Source: Caldifarciminota bacterium SM23_42 (GTDB lineage Bacteria; Hydrothermota; Tepidihabitantia; SM23-42). Taken from it: a stretch of DNA of 64,000 nucleotides. Under the pieces are notes generated by a model that searched no databases, was not told the DNA's origin, and saw nothing but the letters and a program-made list of their open reading frames with translations. The stretch covers positions 1-64,000 of the forward strand of contig LJUJ01000008.1 of NCBI GenBank assembly GCA_001303785.1, written 5' to 3'. The translations under genes and the position numbers were made by a program. The first letter of the stretch is position 1. The number at the start of each line of letters is the position of its first letter. This document shows positions 35,598 to 44,079 of this stretch, in pieces.

Positions 35598-35650
35598 ATC
35601 AGACTATCAGAATATCAGGAAGTGGACATCAGAATACTGGGATATCAGGA
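35598..35650. repeat. Degenerate ATCAG short tandem tract
   Basis: ATCAG begins at 35598, 35606, 35614, 35628 and 35644, so most steps are 8 bp or near multiples (8, 8, 14, 16). Intervening bases vary. It is a decayed octamer microsatellite. Confidence 0.6.
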
Positions 35651-35748
35651 TCGACGTACTGTGATCATATCCCGGACCGGATATGCTGGTAACCTGATAT
35701 TCTTCTTTAAGTAATATACTGCCTACTGACATGCTTGATTTGAAGACA

Positions 35749-35818
35749 GCGTTGGGCGTCTAGCATGAAGCGTAGTGCGTTTAGCGTCAAGCGTACGGCG
35801 TCAAGCGTATAGCGTTTA
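35749..35818. repeat. Ten tandem heptamers (GCGTNNN)
   Basis: GCGT begins at 35749, 35756, 35770, 35777, 35784, 35791, 35798, 35805 and 35812, with GCAT at 35763: exactly 7-bp spacing for ten units. The three following bases vary (TGG, CTA, GAA, AGT, TTA, CAA, ACG, CAA, ATA, TTA). The array ends 3 bp before the -35 box of the pst operon. Confidence 0.85.
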
Positions 35819-35821
35819 TGA

Positions 35822-35849
35822 TTGACTTCACCGACGTTTCGATTATAAT
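35822..35849 (+). promoter_or_regulatory. pst operon promoter, leaderless
   Basis: TTGACT (35822-35827), 16-nt spacer, perfect TATAAT (35844-35849), 5 nt, GTG 35855. A strong -35 is unusual for a PhoB-activated promoter; no PHO-box direct repeat was recognised apart from the heptamer array just upstream. Confidence 0.82.
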
Positions 35850-35854
35850 CGAGC

Positions 35855-36646
35855 GTGCGGCATCTCTTCCTGCTATTCGTGTTTTGCATACTCAGTTGTG
35901 CGCGGAACAGGGGCGGTGTTATCATCGCCGGCTCGACCTCGGTGCAGCCTTTCATTGAGAAGGTGGCCGAGCATTTCATGGAAGAAAATCCTGGAATCGT
36001 AATAAATGTTCAAGGCGGGGGTTCGACCGCGGGCATTCAGGCAACCCTGAACAGAACATGTGATATCGGCAGCAGTTCGCGTAATCTTAAGCCCGAAGAA
36101 CGCGGGTTGAAGGTTATACTCATTGCCCTCGATGGCATTGCGGTTATATTGCACAAGAGTAGCCCAATCGACGACCTTACCGTTGAACAGGTGCGCGGCA
36201 TGTTTTCTGGCAAAATTCGAAGCTGGAAAGATTTGGATGGTCAGAACAAAGCAGTAATACCGGTGACGAGAGAGGAGGGGTCGGGGACCAGGGCATCGTT
36301 TGAGGATATGATTATGGGTGAGGAGGACATAAGCGATGCATGCCTGGTTCAAGATTCTAACGGTGCGGTGCGTGAGATAATCGCTACTACACCACAAGGA
36401 GTCGGATATATATCGGTTGGGTTGGTCGACGACCGGGAAAAGGCTGTTGCGATCGGTGGCGTGGAGCCGAGTCTGGCTAACCTCATCACGGAGAAATACC
36501 GCTTTTCTAGGCCTTTTTTGCTCTTGCTGCGTGAAGAGCCAACCGGCAATGCAAAAAGGTTTATCGAGTACGTGCTATCTCCAGAAGGCCAGGAGTTACT
36601 CGGTCAGAGTGGATTGATTCCCGCAAACCAAGTCGTGGTTGATTGA
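35855..36646 (+). CDS. pstS: Phosphate ABC transporter substrate-binding lipoprotein
   Basis: 263 residues. The signal peptide ends in a lipobox (FVFCILSCARN, Cys15), so it is tethered to a membrane. Phosphate-binding motifs are visible: IIAGSTSVQPFIEK, VQGGGSTAGIQ, DIGSSSRNL and TREEGSGTRASFE. It delivers Pi to PstCA. It is the first gene of pstS-C-A-B-B-phoU, whose first four junctions overlap; the GTG start comes from the leaderless promoter. Confidence 0.95.
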   Translation: MRHLFLLFVFCILSCARNRGGVIIAGSTSVQPFIEKVAEHFMEENPGIVINVQGGGSTAGIQATLNRTCDIGSSSRNLKPEERGLKVILIALDGIAVILHKSSPIDDLTVEQVRGMFSGKIRSWKDLDGQNKAVIPVTREEGSGTRASFEDMIMGEEDISDACLVQDSNGAVREIIATTPQGVGYISVGLVDDREKAVAIGGVEPSLANLITEKYRFSRPFLLLLREEPTGNAKRFIEYVLSPEGQELLGQSGLIPANQVVVD

Positions 36647-37479
36647 TGAAAGATAAGATTGCTGAGAAATTACTGCTCTTCATTGCACTCTCAGCAATAC
36701 TGTCCTTATTATTGATCACTTTCTTCATCTTCCAGCAGGGTATTCCTTTAATTTTCAAAGCAGGATTGGGAAATTTCTTCGCCTTGAAATGGGCGCCGAC
36801 GCGTGGCGGTTTTGGTATTCTATCTATGATCGTTGGTTCGCTCATGGTCACCATTGGGGCATTGGCCGTTGGTATTCCCTTTGGTCTGGCCGGAGCGATC
36901 TTCCTCGCTGAATTTTCTTCCAAGACAATACAAAAGACACTCAAACCGATCATTGAACTATTGGCCGGCATACCGTCGGTTGTATACGGGTTTATCGGAA
37001 TAGTCATACTGGTACCTTTTATTAGGGAAACCTTTGGCGGACCGGGGTTCTCAGTTTTGGCCGCCAGTGTTATCTTGGGCATCATGATTCTACCCACCAT
37101 CGTCAGCATATCTTATGATGCATTGCTTGCTGTGCCGAATACATATCGTGAAGGTTCGTATGCTCTGGGCGCCACCAAGTGGCAGACAATCGTAATGGTC
37201 TTGTTACACGCAGCACGTTCCGGTATTGTTGCGGGAATCATTCTTGGTATGGGACGGGCTATTGGGGAGACAATGGCAGTGATTATGATCGCTGGAAATG
37301 CATTGAAAATTCCGGGTTCAATACTGGATTCCGTGCGTACCCTGACATCCACGATTGCCTTGGAATTAGGTTATGCGGCCGGAGATCACCGGGCAGCGCT
37401 CTTCGCATGTGGTTCCATTCTATTTCTGATAATCATTGTTTTGAACATCATTGCAATTAGAATCACGAGCAGGAAATGA
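36646..37479 (+). CDS. pstC: Phosphate ABC transporter permease PstC
   Basis: 277 residues, six membrane helices, with the ABC permease coupling loop (EGSYALGATKWQTIVMVLLH) and TMAVIMIAGNALKIPGSI. ATG 36646 overlaps the pstS stop (TGATG) and is preferred to TTG 36643. It pairs with PstA to form the membrane pore. Confidence 0.95.
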   Translation: MKDKIAEKLLLFIALSAILSLLLITFFIFQQGIPLIFKAGLGNFFALKWAPTRGGFGILSMIVGSLMVTIGALAVGIPFGLAGAIFLAEFSSKTIQKTLKPIIELLAGIPSVVYGFIGIVILVPFIRETFGGPGFSVLAASVILGIMILPTIVSISYDALLAVPNTYREGSYALGATKWQTIVMVLLHAARSGIVAGIILGMGRAIGETMAVIMIAGNALKIPGSILDSVRTLTSTIALELGYAAGDHRAALFACGSILFLIIIVLNIIAIRITSRK

Positions 37480-38318
37480 CATTTCGCATTGGACCGCGTA
37501 CGAGTCAGGTGATCGCCTATATTACCCTGCTCCTGATGACGGCGATTACCGTTATCGTTTTGTTGTTCATCATCGTCTATATATTGAAGAATGGTCTTGG
37601 ACAGCTGACTCTGGAATTCCTGACCGACAGCACTCGGGAAATGGGTAAGGAAGGCGGCATTCTGCCATCCATTCTTGGGACGTTGTTCATTGCGCTATTT
37701 GCGATACTGATTGCCACACCGCTGGGCGTCGGCAGTGCAGTCTATCTTGTAGAATATACCAAGGGCGGGCCGATTCGGCGCATCATAAGTTTTGGTGCTG
37801 ACTGCCTTGCGGGTGTACCCTCAATCATCTTTGGATTGTTTGGTTTCATATTCTTCGTAATCAGTATGAATCTGGGATGGAGTATTCTGTCCGGCGGGCT
37901 AACCCTTGCCGTAATGATACTGCCTACGATCATTAGAACTTCAGAAGAGGCAATCAAAGCCGTCCCACACACCTATCGTGAGATAAGTTATTCGCTCGGG
38001 GGTGGCAAGCTAGATACGATATTACGCGTCGTGTTGCCGAGTGCGCTACCCGGTATCCTGACGGGTGTGATATTGGGTGTTGGTCGAGCCGTTGGCGAAA
38101 CTGCCGCGGTTATTTTTACCGCCGGTTCATCATTAGGGCTGCCGACATCGGTGTTTTCTTCGACTCGAACCCTCGCCGTGCACTTTTATATCTTAGCTCG
38201 TGAGGGCATTTCGATGCCCAAGGCTTACGGAACAGCCGCCGTACTGATTATCATTATTCTTGTGATCAATTTCATAGCATATCGTTTGATGCATCGTTTT
38301 ATTGCCCGGTACTACTGA
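37476..38318 (+). CDS. pstA: Phosphate ABC transporter permease PstA
   Basis: 280 residues, six membrane helices. The coupling loop is REISYSLGGGKLDTILRVVL, followed by GETAAVIFTAGSSLGLPTS. ATGA overlap with pstC; its last base is the first base of the pstB1 ATG. Second half of the phosphate channel. Confidence 0.95.
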   Translation: MTFRIGPRTSQVIAYITLLLMTAITVIVLLFIIVYILKNGLGQLTLEFLTDSTREMGKEGGILPSILGTLFIALFAILIATPLGVGSAVYLVEYTKGGPIRRIISFGADCLAGVPSIIFGLFGFIFFVISMNLGWSILSGGLTLAVMILPTIIRTSEEAIKAVPHTYREISYSLGGGKLDTILRVVLPSALPGILTGVILGVGRAVGETAAVIFTAGSSLGLPTSVFSSTRTLAVHFYILAREGISMPKAYGTAAVLIIIILVINFIAYRLMHRFIARYY

Positions 38319-39061
38319 TGTATAAATTAAGAATTAGGCAGCTGAGTTTGTATTACGATAGCCTTCAGGCACTCAAGGAGATAGACCTTGATGTGGAAAG
38401 TAACGAAATATTGGCCGTGATCGGACCGGCGAACTCGGGTAAGAGTTCGCTTCTGCGTGCCTTGAATCGATTGTATGAGATTGATTACGCGCGTATCACG
38501 GGCAAAATACTACTGGACGAAGAAGACATATTTAACATTCCAATCAATGATCTGCGAAGGAGAATTGGAATCATCTTTGCTACCCCGGTCGTTTTACCTG
38601 GATCAATCTACAAAAACATCGCCTACGGTCCAAGACTACACCGGAGACTGAAGAAGAAGCGTATGGATGAGTTGGTTTGTGATACCCTGAAATCAGCCAA
38701 TTTATGGGATGAAGTGCAGGATAGACTGGATGACTCGGCATCACGGCTCTCGGGTGGCCAGCAGCAGAGATTATGTATTGCCCGGACGCTCGCCATGCAA
38801 CCCGAAGTGATAATGATGGATGAACCATGTTCTGGACTCGATCCAATCTCAACGGCAAAAATTGAAGCCACGATGCTCGAGTTAAAGAAGGATTACACAT
38901 TCATATTGGTTACCAACAACACCAAACAGGCGGCAAGGGTTTCTGACCGCACAGCCTTCTTCTATTTGGGCGAGCTGATCGAAGTCGACAAAACCCAGAA
39001 GTTGTTCACGAGCCCGGTTGATTCACGAACCGATGATTACATACGTGGGAGATTTGGGTGA
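38318..39061 (+). CDS. pstB: Phosphate ABC ATPase, first copy: LSGGQ intact, Q-loop and H-loop lost
   Basis: 247 residues, clearly PstB-like. Walker A is GPANSGKSS (36-44), the signature LSGGQ (144-148) is intact, and Walker B MMDEPCSGLDP has Asp168 and the catalytic Glu169. Two switch residues are replaced: the Q-loop Gln by Ala88 (IIFATP where PstB has VFQ-P) and the H-loop His by Asn200 (VTNNTKQAA where PstB has VTHNMQQAA). These changes hit its own ATP site but leave the signature it offers to a partner. With the second copy, which has the opposite pattern, this predicts a heterodimer. Confidence 0.92.
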   Translation: MYKLRIRQLSLYYDSLQALKEIDLDVESNEILAVIGPANSGKSSLLRALNRLYEIDYARITGKILLDEEDIFNIPINDLRRRIGIIFATPVVLPGSIYKNIAYGPRLHRRLKKKRMDELVCDTLKSANLWDEVQDRLDDSASRLSGGQQQRLCIARTLAMQPEVIMMDEPCSGLDPISTAKIEATMLELKKDYTFILVTNNTKQAARVSDRTAFFYLGELIEVDKTQKLFTSPVDSRTDDYIRGRFG

Positions 39062-39807
39062 AAATTAATACTACGAATCTGAACCTATACTATCACAAAT
39101 TTCAAGCCCTCAAGAACGTGAACATGGATGTCAAGAGAAATCTGGTAACCGGCATTATTGGTCCATCGGGTTGCGGAAAGTCAACCTTGTTGCGGGTTTT
39201 CAATCGCATGAATGAGTTGATTGAAGGGGTGCGGACCACGGGTAGTGTGTTGATCGACAATGAAGATATACACTCGCCAATGTATGATGTGATACTCTTG
39301 AGGAAGAGGGTCGGCATGGTTTTTCAACGTCCCAATGCGTTTCCGCTATCGATCTTTGACAATATCGCATACGGCCCGCGTGTCTGGAACATCAGTGATA
39401 GGAAAACGCTAACCGAAATCGTCGAACGTTCTCTTGCTGCGGTGGATCTGCTTGATGTGTTGAAAGACAGGTTGCACGATTCGGCATTGAGTCTGTCTGC
39501 GGAGAAACAACAGCGGCTTTGTATCGCACGCCTACTCGCGGTCGAACCGGAAATTCTGTTGATGGATGAACCATGTTCTGCATTGGATCCAATCGCTACA
39601 GGTAAGATCGAGGAACTGATGTTGGAATTGAAGAAGAGATACACTATAGTCATCGTCACGCACAATATGCAACAAGCGGCGAGAATCGCAGATGAAGTCG
39701 GTTTCATGCTGCTTGGTGAGTTGGTTGAATTCGATACGGCCAAGACTGTTTTCACCAATCCAAAAGATAAACGCACGGCTGACTACATTAGTGGCCGGTT
39801 TGGCTAA
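39058..39807 (+). CDS. pstB: Phosphate ABC ATPase, second copy: intact ATP site, signature LSAEK
   Basis: 249 residues. Walker A GPSGCGKST (35-43), Q-loop Gln90 (VFQRP), Walker B LLMDEPCSALDP (Asp170, Glu171) and H-loop His202 (VTHNMQQAA) are all canonical. The ABC signature that should read LSGGQ is LSAEK (146-150). GTG overlaps the stop of the first copy. In a heterodimer its intact site would be closed by the LSGGQ of copy 1, while its LSAEK would face copy 1's degenerate site. A homodimer of either copy should be impaired. Confidence 0.93.
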   Translation: MKINTTNLNLYYHKFQALKNVNMDVKRNLVTGIIGPSGCGKSTLLRVFNRMNELIEGVRTTGSVLIDNEDIHSPMYDVILLRKRVGMVFQRPNAFPLSIFDNIAYGPRVWNISDRKTLTEIVERSLAAVDLLDVLKDRLHDSALSLSAEKQQRLCIARLLAVEPEILLMDEPCSALDPIATGKIEELMLELKKRYTIVIVTHNMQQAARIADEVGFMLLGELVEFDTAKTVFTNPKDKRTADYISGRFG

Positions 39808-39824
39808 GAAGAAAGGAGGAAAAA

Positions 39825-40493
39825 GTGGATCGGCATTTTGACGAAGAACTACAAACCGTCAAAAGAAAGCTTGTTGAAATGGCGGCTCTTGTTGAGGAGT
39901 CAATAACCAAGTCGCTGGATGCTCTTCATAAGAAGAACGAGGTTATAGCAAATGAGATTCGTGCGACCGATCACAATATTGACGAAATGGAGATAGCGAT
40001 CGAAGACACGTGCATCGAGTTGATTGCACGGCATCAGCCGGTGGGGTCAGATTTGAGATTCCTGGTCGGTGCCATAAAGATGAATAACGACCTGGAGAGA
40101 ATGGGTGATCATTCCGTAAATATCGCTGATTGCATAAAATACGTTGCGGAGGGGCCGCCTATTGCCAAGATCACTAACATCTGGTCAATGGCGCGAATAG
40201 TAAAGGAAATGCTACGCGAAAGTGTCGAGAGCTTCATTCATAACGATGCGGCTAGGGCTCAGAAGGTATGTGAGAGGGACAGCGTTGTTGACGAAATGCG
40301 TAATGAGACAATTCGTATCTTGCTCACTTACATGCTGGAGGAACCCGAGAAAATCGGCTCGGCCATTCAGTACCTCTTGGTGGCCAAGAATCTGGAGCGT
40401 ATCGCCGATCTATCGACTAATATCTGCGAAGATGTCATTTACATCGCTCAGGCAAGGGTTATCAAACATCACGCCGAGGAAAAAAAAGCTTGA
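39825..40493 (+). CDS. phoU: Phosphate transport system regulator PhoU
   Basis: 222 residues, two three-helix PhoU repeats with metal-binding ExxxD patterns (IEDTCIELIARHQPVGSDLR; MNNDLERMGDHSVNIAD; KNLERIADLSTNICEDV). It restrains Pst transport and Pho signalling. GTG start with AAAGGAGG 5-6 nt upstream, 17 nt after pstB2. No phoB or phoR gene is in the window. Confidence 0.96.
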   Translation: MDRHFDEELQTVKRKLVEMAALVEESITKSLDALHKKNEVIANEIRATDHNIDEMEIAIEDTCIELIARHQPVGSDLRFLVGAIKMNNDLERMGDHSVNIADCIKYVAEGPPIAKITNIWSMARIVKEMLRESVESFIHNDAARAQKVCERDSVVDEMRNETIRILLTYMLEEPEKIGSAIQYLLVAKNLERIADLSTNICEDVIYIAQARVIKHHAEEKKA

Positions 40494-40574
40494 GATTTCT
40501 GAAGAACGGCGTGTTTGATCGGTATAACGTAGAGAACACCTAGTCATTTTTCCCCTGCTTTTTACACTTATTTC

Positions 40575-40602
40575 TTGACTTTTTTGGGAATATCTGTAGA
40601 AT
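40575..40602 (+). promoter_or_regulatory. ribBA operon promoter, leaderless
   Basis: TTGACT (40575-40580), 16-nt spacer, TAGAAT (40597-40602), 7 nt, ATG 40610. The lack of a leader leaves no room for an FMN riboswitch. Confidence 0.82.
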
Positions 40603-40609
40603 ATTTCGT

Positions 40610-41851
40610 ATGTTGGCAGTTATTGAAGATGCAATAAAAGATATCAAAAAGGGCAAGCCGTTGATCGTCGTTGACGATGAAAGTCGCGAAAATGAAGGAG
40701 ATTTCATCGTCGCGGCAGAAAAAATAACACCCAAATTGATAAATTTCATGGCTCGGCATGGTCGTGGTCTTATTTGCGCCACCTTACTGCCCAAGAGATT
40801 GGAAGAACTCAAAATACCTATAATGGTTAATGAAATTACTGCCCTTCACGGTACGCAATTCACGGTCAGTGTTGACGCTAAGAAGGGAACCACAACGGGT
40901 AGTTCTGCGTACGATCGCGCGAGAACCGTGAAAGCACTAGTCGAGAAAAAAACAACACCCGGTGACCTTGCCCGGCCCGGGCACATCTTTCCACTGCGCG
41001 CAGTGGAAGGTGGTGTACTACGCCGTGCTGGACACACCGAGGCAAGCGTTGACCTGGCACGTATTGCTGGGTTTAGGCCGGCAGGCGTGTTGTGCGAAAT
41101 AATGGATGACAACGGTCGGATGGCTCGCTTACCGGCTTTGAAGAAAATCGCCAAGCGGTTTGGCTTGAAAATCATAAGTATCCAAGATTTAATAGAATAC
41201 CGTCAGAAAAAAGAGAAGTTGGTCGCGCGTGTCCTGGAGACAGATTTGCCAACCAAATACGGTGAATTCTGCCTAATCCTATACGAAGATAGAATAACCG
41301 AAGACCATCACATTGCGCTTGTGTTAGGTGACGTGAAGGACAAGAGGGACGTTTTGGTACGCGTGCACTCTCAATGCCTTACCGGAGATGTGTTTCGGTC
41401 ATTGAGGTGCGACTGCGGTGATCAGATGGAACAGGCCGTGAAGTTGATTGCAAAACACAAGCGAGGTGTTTTTCTGTACATGCGCCAGGAGGGCAGGGGT
41501 ATCGGTTTACTAAACAAGCTCAAGGCCTACAGCCTTCAAGACAGGGGTCTTGATACAGTTGAGGCAAACCTGGCGCTTGGGTTTCCCGCCGACCTGCGGG
41601 ATTATGGTATTGGTGCACAGATTCTCGTTGATCTAGGTCTTTCCTCGATTGTACTCCTAACTAATAATCCAAAGAAAATAGTCGGCTTAGAGGGCTACGG
41701 ACTCACCATTACCAAACAAATGCCTATTTATGCAGTGCATAGCCGTAATGTGAAGTATTTAAGAGCAAAGAGATATAAACTTGGTCATTTAATCCCGGAT
41801 TCAGTACTGGAAGGCGAAAAATTGACCAGGTGCAAGAAGCGAAAGAACTGA
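40610..41851 (+). CDS. ribBA: Bifunctional DHBP synthase / GTP cyclohydrolase II
   Basis: 413 residues supplying both riboflavin precursors. The RibB half (1-200) has DDESRENEGDFIVAAE, TGSSAYDRARTV and GHTEASVDLARIAGF. The RibA half has the zinc site CLTGDVFRSLRCDCGDQ, MRQEGRGIGL and LLTNNPKKI. Followed 9 nt later by ribH; ribD and ribE are not in the window. Confidence 0.97.
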   Translation: MLAVIEDAIKDIKKGKPLIVVDDESRENEGDFIVAAEKITPKLINFMARHGRGLICATLLPKRLEELKIPIMVNEITALHGTQFTVSVDAKKGTTTGSSAYDRARTVKALVEKKTTPGDLARPGHIFPLRAVEGGVLRRAGHTEASVDLARIAGFRPAGVLCEIMDDNGRMARLPALKKIAKRFGLKIISIQDLIEYRQKKEKLVARVLETDLPTKYGEFCLILYEDRITEDHHIALVLGDVKDKRDVLVRVHSQCLTGDVFRSLRCDCGDQMEQAVKLIAKHKRGVFLYMRQEGRGIGLLNKLKAYSLQDRGLDTVEANLALGFPADLRDYGIGAQILVDLGLSSIVLLTNNPKKIVGLEGYGLTITKQMPIYAVHSRNVKYLRAKRYKLGHLIPDSVLEGEKLTRCKKRKN

Positions 41852-41860
41852 GGAGGAAAA

Positions 41861-42322
41861 ATGAAGGAAATTAAGGGGAATCTCATCGGTCAAGGCAAGA
41901 AGTTTGCGATTGTAGTTTCGAGATTCAATGAGTTCATTTCAAGCCGTTTATTGGATGGTGCTATTGATTGTCTCACTAGACATGCAGTGCGACCGCAGGA
42001 TATCACGGTCTATTGGACACCTGGGAGTTTTGAGATACCGGCCGTTGCCAGGCGAGTCCGTAAAGGGGACTGTGATGGTGTCATATGTTTGGGTACAGTA
42101 ATAAGGGGTGATACTCCACATTTCGATTACATTGCCAGCGAAGTGACGAAAGGTATTGCGACGTTGAACTTGGAAACAGGTCCGGCGGTTATCTACGGGA
42201 TCGTGACGGCCGACACCACGGACCAAGCTATTGAACGTGCGGGTACAAAAAAGGGAAATAAAGGTTGGGATGCAGCACTTACGGCGCTGGAGTTAGCTGA
42301 TCTCTACGGGCAACTCAAATAG
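41861..42322 (+). CDS. ribH: 6,7-dimethyl-8-ribityllumazine synthase
   Basis: 153 residues, the penultimate enzyme of riboflavin synthesis. It has [15 protein letters not shown], the substrate loop TPGSFEIP and [13 protein letters not shown] with the catalytic His. GAGGAGG stands before the ATG. Its stop is followed at once by the nusB ATG, a common ribH-nusB arrangement. Confidence 0.97.
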   Translation: MKEIKGNLIGQGKKFAIVVSRFNEFISSRLLDGAIDCLTRHAVRPQDITVYWTPGSFEIPAVARRVRKGDCDGVICLGTVIRGDTPHFDYIASEVTKGIATLNLETGPAVIYGIVTADTTDQAIERAGTKKGNKGWDAALTALELADLYGQLK

Positions 42323-42739
42323 ATGGGCAGGAGATTGGCACGCGAACTAGCTCTTAAGGTTTTGTACCGATACGAAGAGGGAGACACCAATTTGCCTGCA
42401 GTCATTGAGAGCGTTCTGGAGGCAAAGAAATACCATGCCAAAGACAAAGATTTTTCTAAGCTGTTAGTTGAACGAACATTAGGTAATTTGAATAAGATCG
42501 ACGAGAAAATAATTAAGGTACTCAAGAATTGGGAGTATGATCGTATCTCCGTGATCGACAAGATCATTCTCCGGATTGGTGCCTGTGAGATAGTCTATTT
42601 TGATGATATTCCTCCTCAAATTTCAATAAATGAGGCGATTGAAATTGGTAAGAAGTATGGAGGTAATGATTCGGGTAGATTTATAAATGGCGTGCTCGAT
42701 GCAATAAACAAGGAACATGAAGGCAGCGATAATAAGTGA
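42323..42739 (+). CDS. nusB: Transcription antitermination factor NusB
   Basis: 138-residue all-helical RNA-binding protein of rRNA antitermination. It shows RRLARELALKVLYRYEEG, DKIILRIGACEIVYF and SINEAIEIGKKYGGNDSGRFINGVLDAI, all conserved in NusB. It abuts ribH without a gap and overlaps the next gene by 23 nt. Confidence 0.95.
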   Translation: MGRRLARELALKVLYRYEEGDTNLPAVIESVLEAKKYHAKDKDFSKLLVERTLGNLNKIDEKIIKVLKNWEYDRISVIDKIILRIGACEIVYFDDIPPQISINEAIEIGKKYGGNDSGRFINGVLDAINKEHEGSDNK

Positions 42740-43445
42740 CATACATTCTAATCTAGAGGCATTGCTCGTTGTTTTGAAGGATATCAAGAAACGACGGCTC
42801 AAGAGCATATTCTGCCTTGGCGATTTGGTTGGTTATGGGGCAAATCCCAATGAATGCATTGATTTATGTATGAAGGAATCAAAGCTCATTGTGGCCGGTA
42901 ATCATGATTGGGCAGCAGTAGACAAAACCGACGTTTCGACGTTTAATCCCGTGGCGGCCGAGGCAATAAAGTGGACTCAGGGTCAGATAAATAAGACAGG
43001 GATTAGCAAGCTGAAGAGTCTAGAACTTGCCAAGCGCTCGAATAATCTGTTGCTGGTTCATGCAACACCGAGAAATCCTGAAAAATGGAGCTATCTGTTT
43101 ACTTTAGAGGACTATGAGAAGGAATTTGCCCAATTCGACGAACAGATATGCTTCATTGGCCACTCGCATATACCAGCCGCCGTATTCCAGGATGCCAATG
43201 GCTATTGCGACCTGGTGCGCGATAATCCTTTTCCTATCGTCGCGAAGAGAAGGTATATTGTGAATGTGGGGAGTGTGGGGCAGCCCAGGGATATGGATCC
43301 TCGAGCTAGCTATGTGATCTACGATGGCAATAAGAATAATATTGAGGTCATACGGCTCGACTACAATATCCCCCTTGCTCAGCAAAAGATTATCATGGGC
43401 GGGCTTCCTGAGGTTCTGGCCGACCGATTGTTGGCTGGCAGATAA
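42717..43445 (+). CDS. Calcineurin-like metallophosphoesterase (YfcE/DUF2437-like)
   Basis: 242 residues with the complete dimetal set: ISDIHSNLEAL, CLGDLVGYGANP, AGNHDWAAV, LVHATPRNPEKW and FIGHSHIPAAVF. This subfamily includes phosphodiesterases and protein phosphatases of unknown physiological substrate. It overlaps nusB, so it is the last gene of the rib operon. Start chosen at ATG 42717, directly before the first motif. Confidence 0.9.
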   Translation: MKAAIISDIHSNLEALLVVLKDIKKRRLKSIFCLGDLVGYGANPNECIDLCMKESKLIVAGNHDWAAVDKTDVSTFNPVAAEAIKWTQGQINKTGISKLKSLELAKRSNNLLLVHATPRNPEKWSYLFTLEDYEKEFAQFDEQICFIGHSHIPAAVFQDANGYCDLVRDNPFPIVAKRRYIVNVGSVGQPRDMDPRASYVIYDGNKNNIEVIRLDYNIPLAQQKIIMGGLPEVLADRLLAGR

Positions 43446-43557
43446 TCGAGCGTCACGAAGGCGACATGTCCTTCAGAACTCAAGTTGGGTAAACTTAAAA
43501 AGACATCATAGTGTCTAAATTTCGAATATTAAAGGTACTTTGTTAAGGAGACCGTTA

Positions 43558-44079
43558 ATGGAAAAAAAGGGTCCGGTGACCAGATTGAAAGAAGAGATAA
43601 GTCGCAAAGACGATGAGCTGAAAGAGCTAAAGGACAAATACCTACGCGCGCTGGCAGATATGGATAATTACCGAAAGCGCATGGAAAGGGAGCTCGACAG
43701 CTTTCGTCAATATGCCCAGGTGGAGTTCTTCAACAGAATCATACCGGTATTGGAGAGCTTCGGGCGAGCGATGGATAATGCGAACGTTGAGAACAACCAC
43801 GAGAACTATGCCAAGGGTGTGGAGATTATCTATCGACAGTTGCAGGATGCATTGCGATCAATGGGTCTTGAGGAATTCTCCAGTCTCGGTGAGACCTTTG
43901 ATCCCGCACGGCACGAAGCAGTTGCGACGGTTATCAATGATGATAAACCTGAAAACACGGTTGTTGAAGAAATAGGAAGGGGCTATATGTTGAAAGAACG
44001 CGTCATAAAACCGGCTAAGGTTTTGGTCTCCAAACAGAGCAAAGGAGGTAACGAAGATGTCGAAAATAATCGGGATTGA
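43558..44079 (+). CDS. grpE: Nucleotide exchange factor GrpE
   Basis: 173 residues: an N-terminal coiled coil ([20 protein letters not shown]) leading to [13 protein letters not shown], then the beta-wing domain ([31 protein letters not shown]). It releases ADP from DnaK. ATG 43558 follows AAGGAG by 8 nt. No CIRCE element is present upstream; an AGACA/TGTCT inverted repeat lies at 43501-43516. Overlaps dnaK by 23 nt. Confidence 0.95.
   Translation: MEKKGPVTRLKEEISRKDDELKELKDKYLRALADMDNYRKRMERELDSFRQYAQVEFFNRIIPVLESFGRAMDNANVENNHENYAKGVEIIYRQLQDALRSMGLEEFSSLGETFDPARHEAVATVINDDKPENTVVEEIGRGYMLKERVIKPAKVLVSKQSKGGNEDVENNRD

Larger units (their letters stand above)
35252..35748. other. Intergenic rich in short periodic repeats
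   Basis: No gene is supported; a 93-codon frame at 35383-35664 has no family features and runs through repeats. Contents in order: an A-rich tract near 35285-35345 with CGAAATT-type words about every 7 bp, a perfect hairpin at 35500-35523, and an ATCAG-based short repeat tract at 35598-35650. Confidence 0.5.

Noticed and set aside
35383-35664. 93-codon frame between uvrA and pstS
   Set aside because: It runs through short tandem repeats and a hairpin, with no conserved features.
35252-35854. PHO box upstream of pstS
   Set aside because: No classical 7-bp direct repeats of the CTGTCAT type; the GCGT heptamers share the spacing idea but not the sequence.
40494-40609. FMN riboswitch before ribBA
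   Set aside because: The promoter ends 7 nt before the ATG; no RFN-type sequence is present.
43446-43557. CIRCE/HrcA operator before grpE-dnaK
   Set aside because: The TTAGCACTC-N9-GAGTGCTAA element is absent; only a short AGACA/TGTCT repeat is seen, too weak to name.
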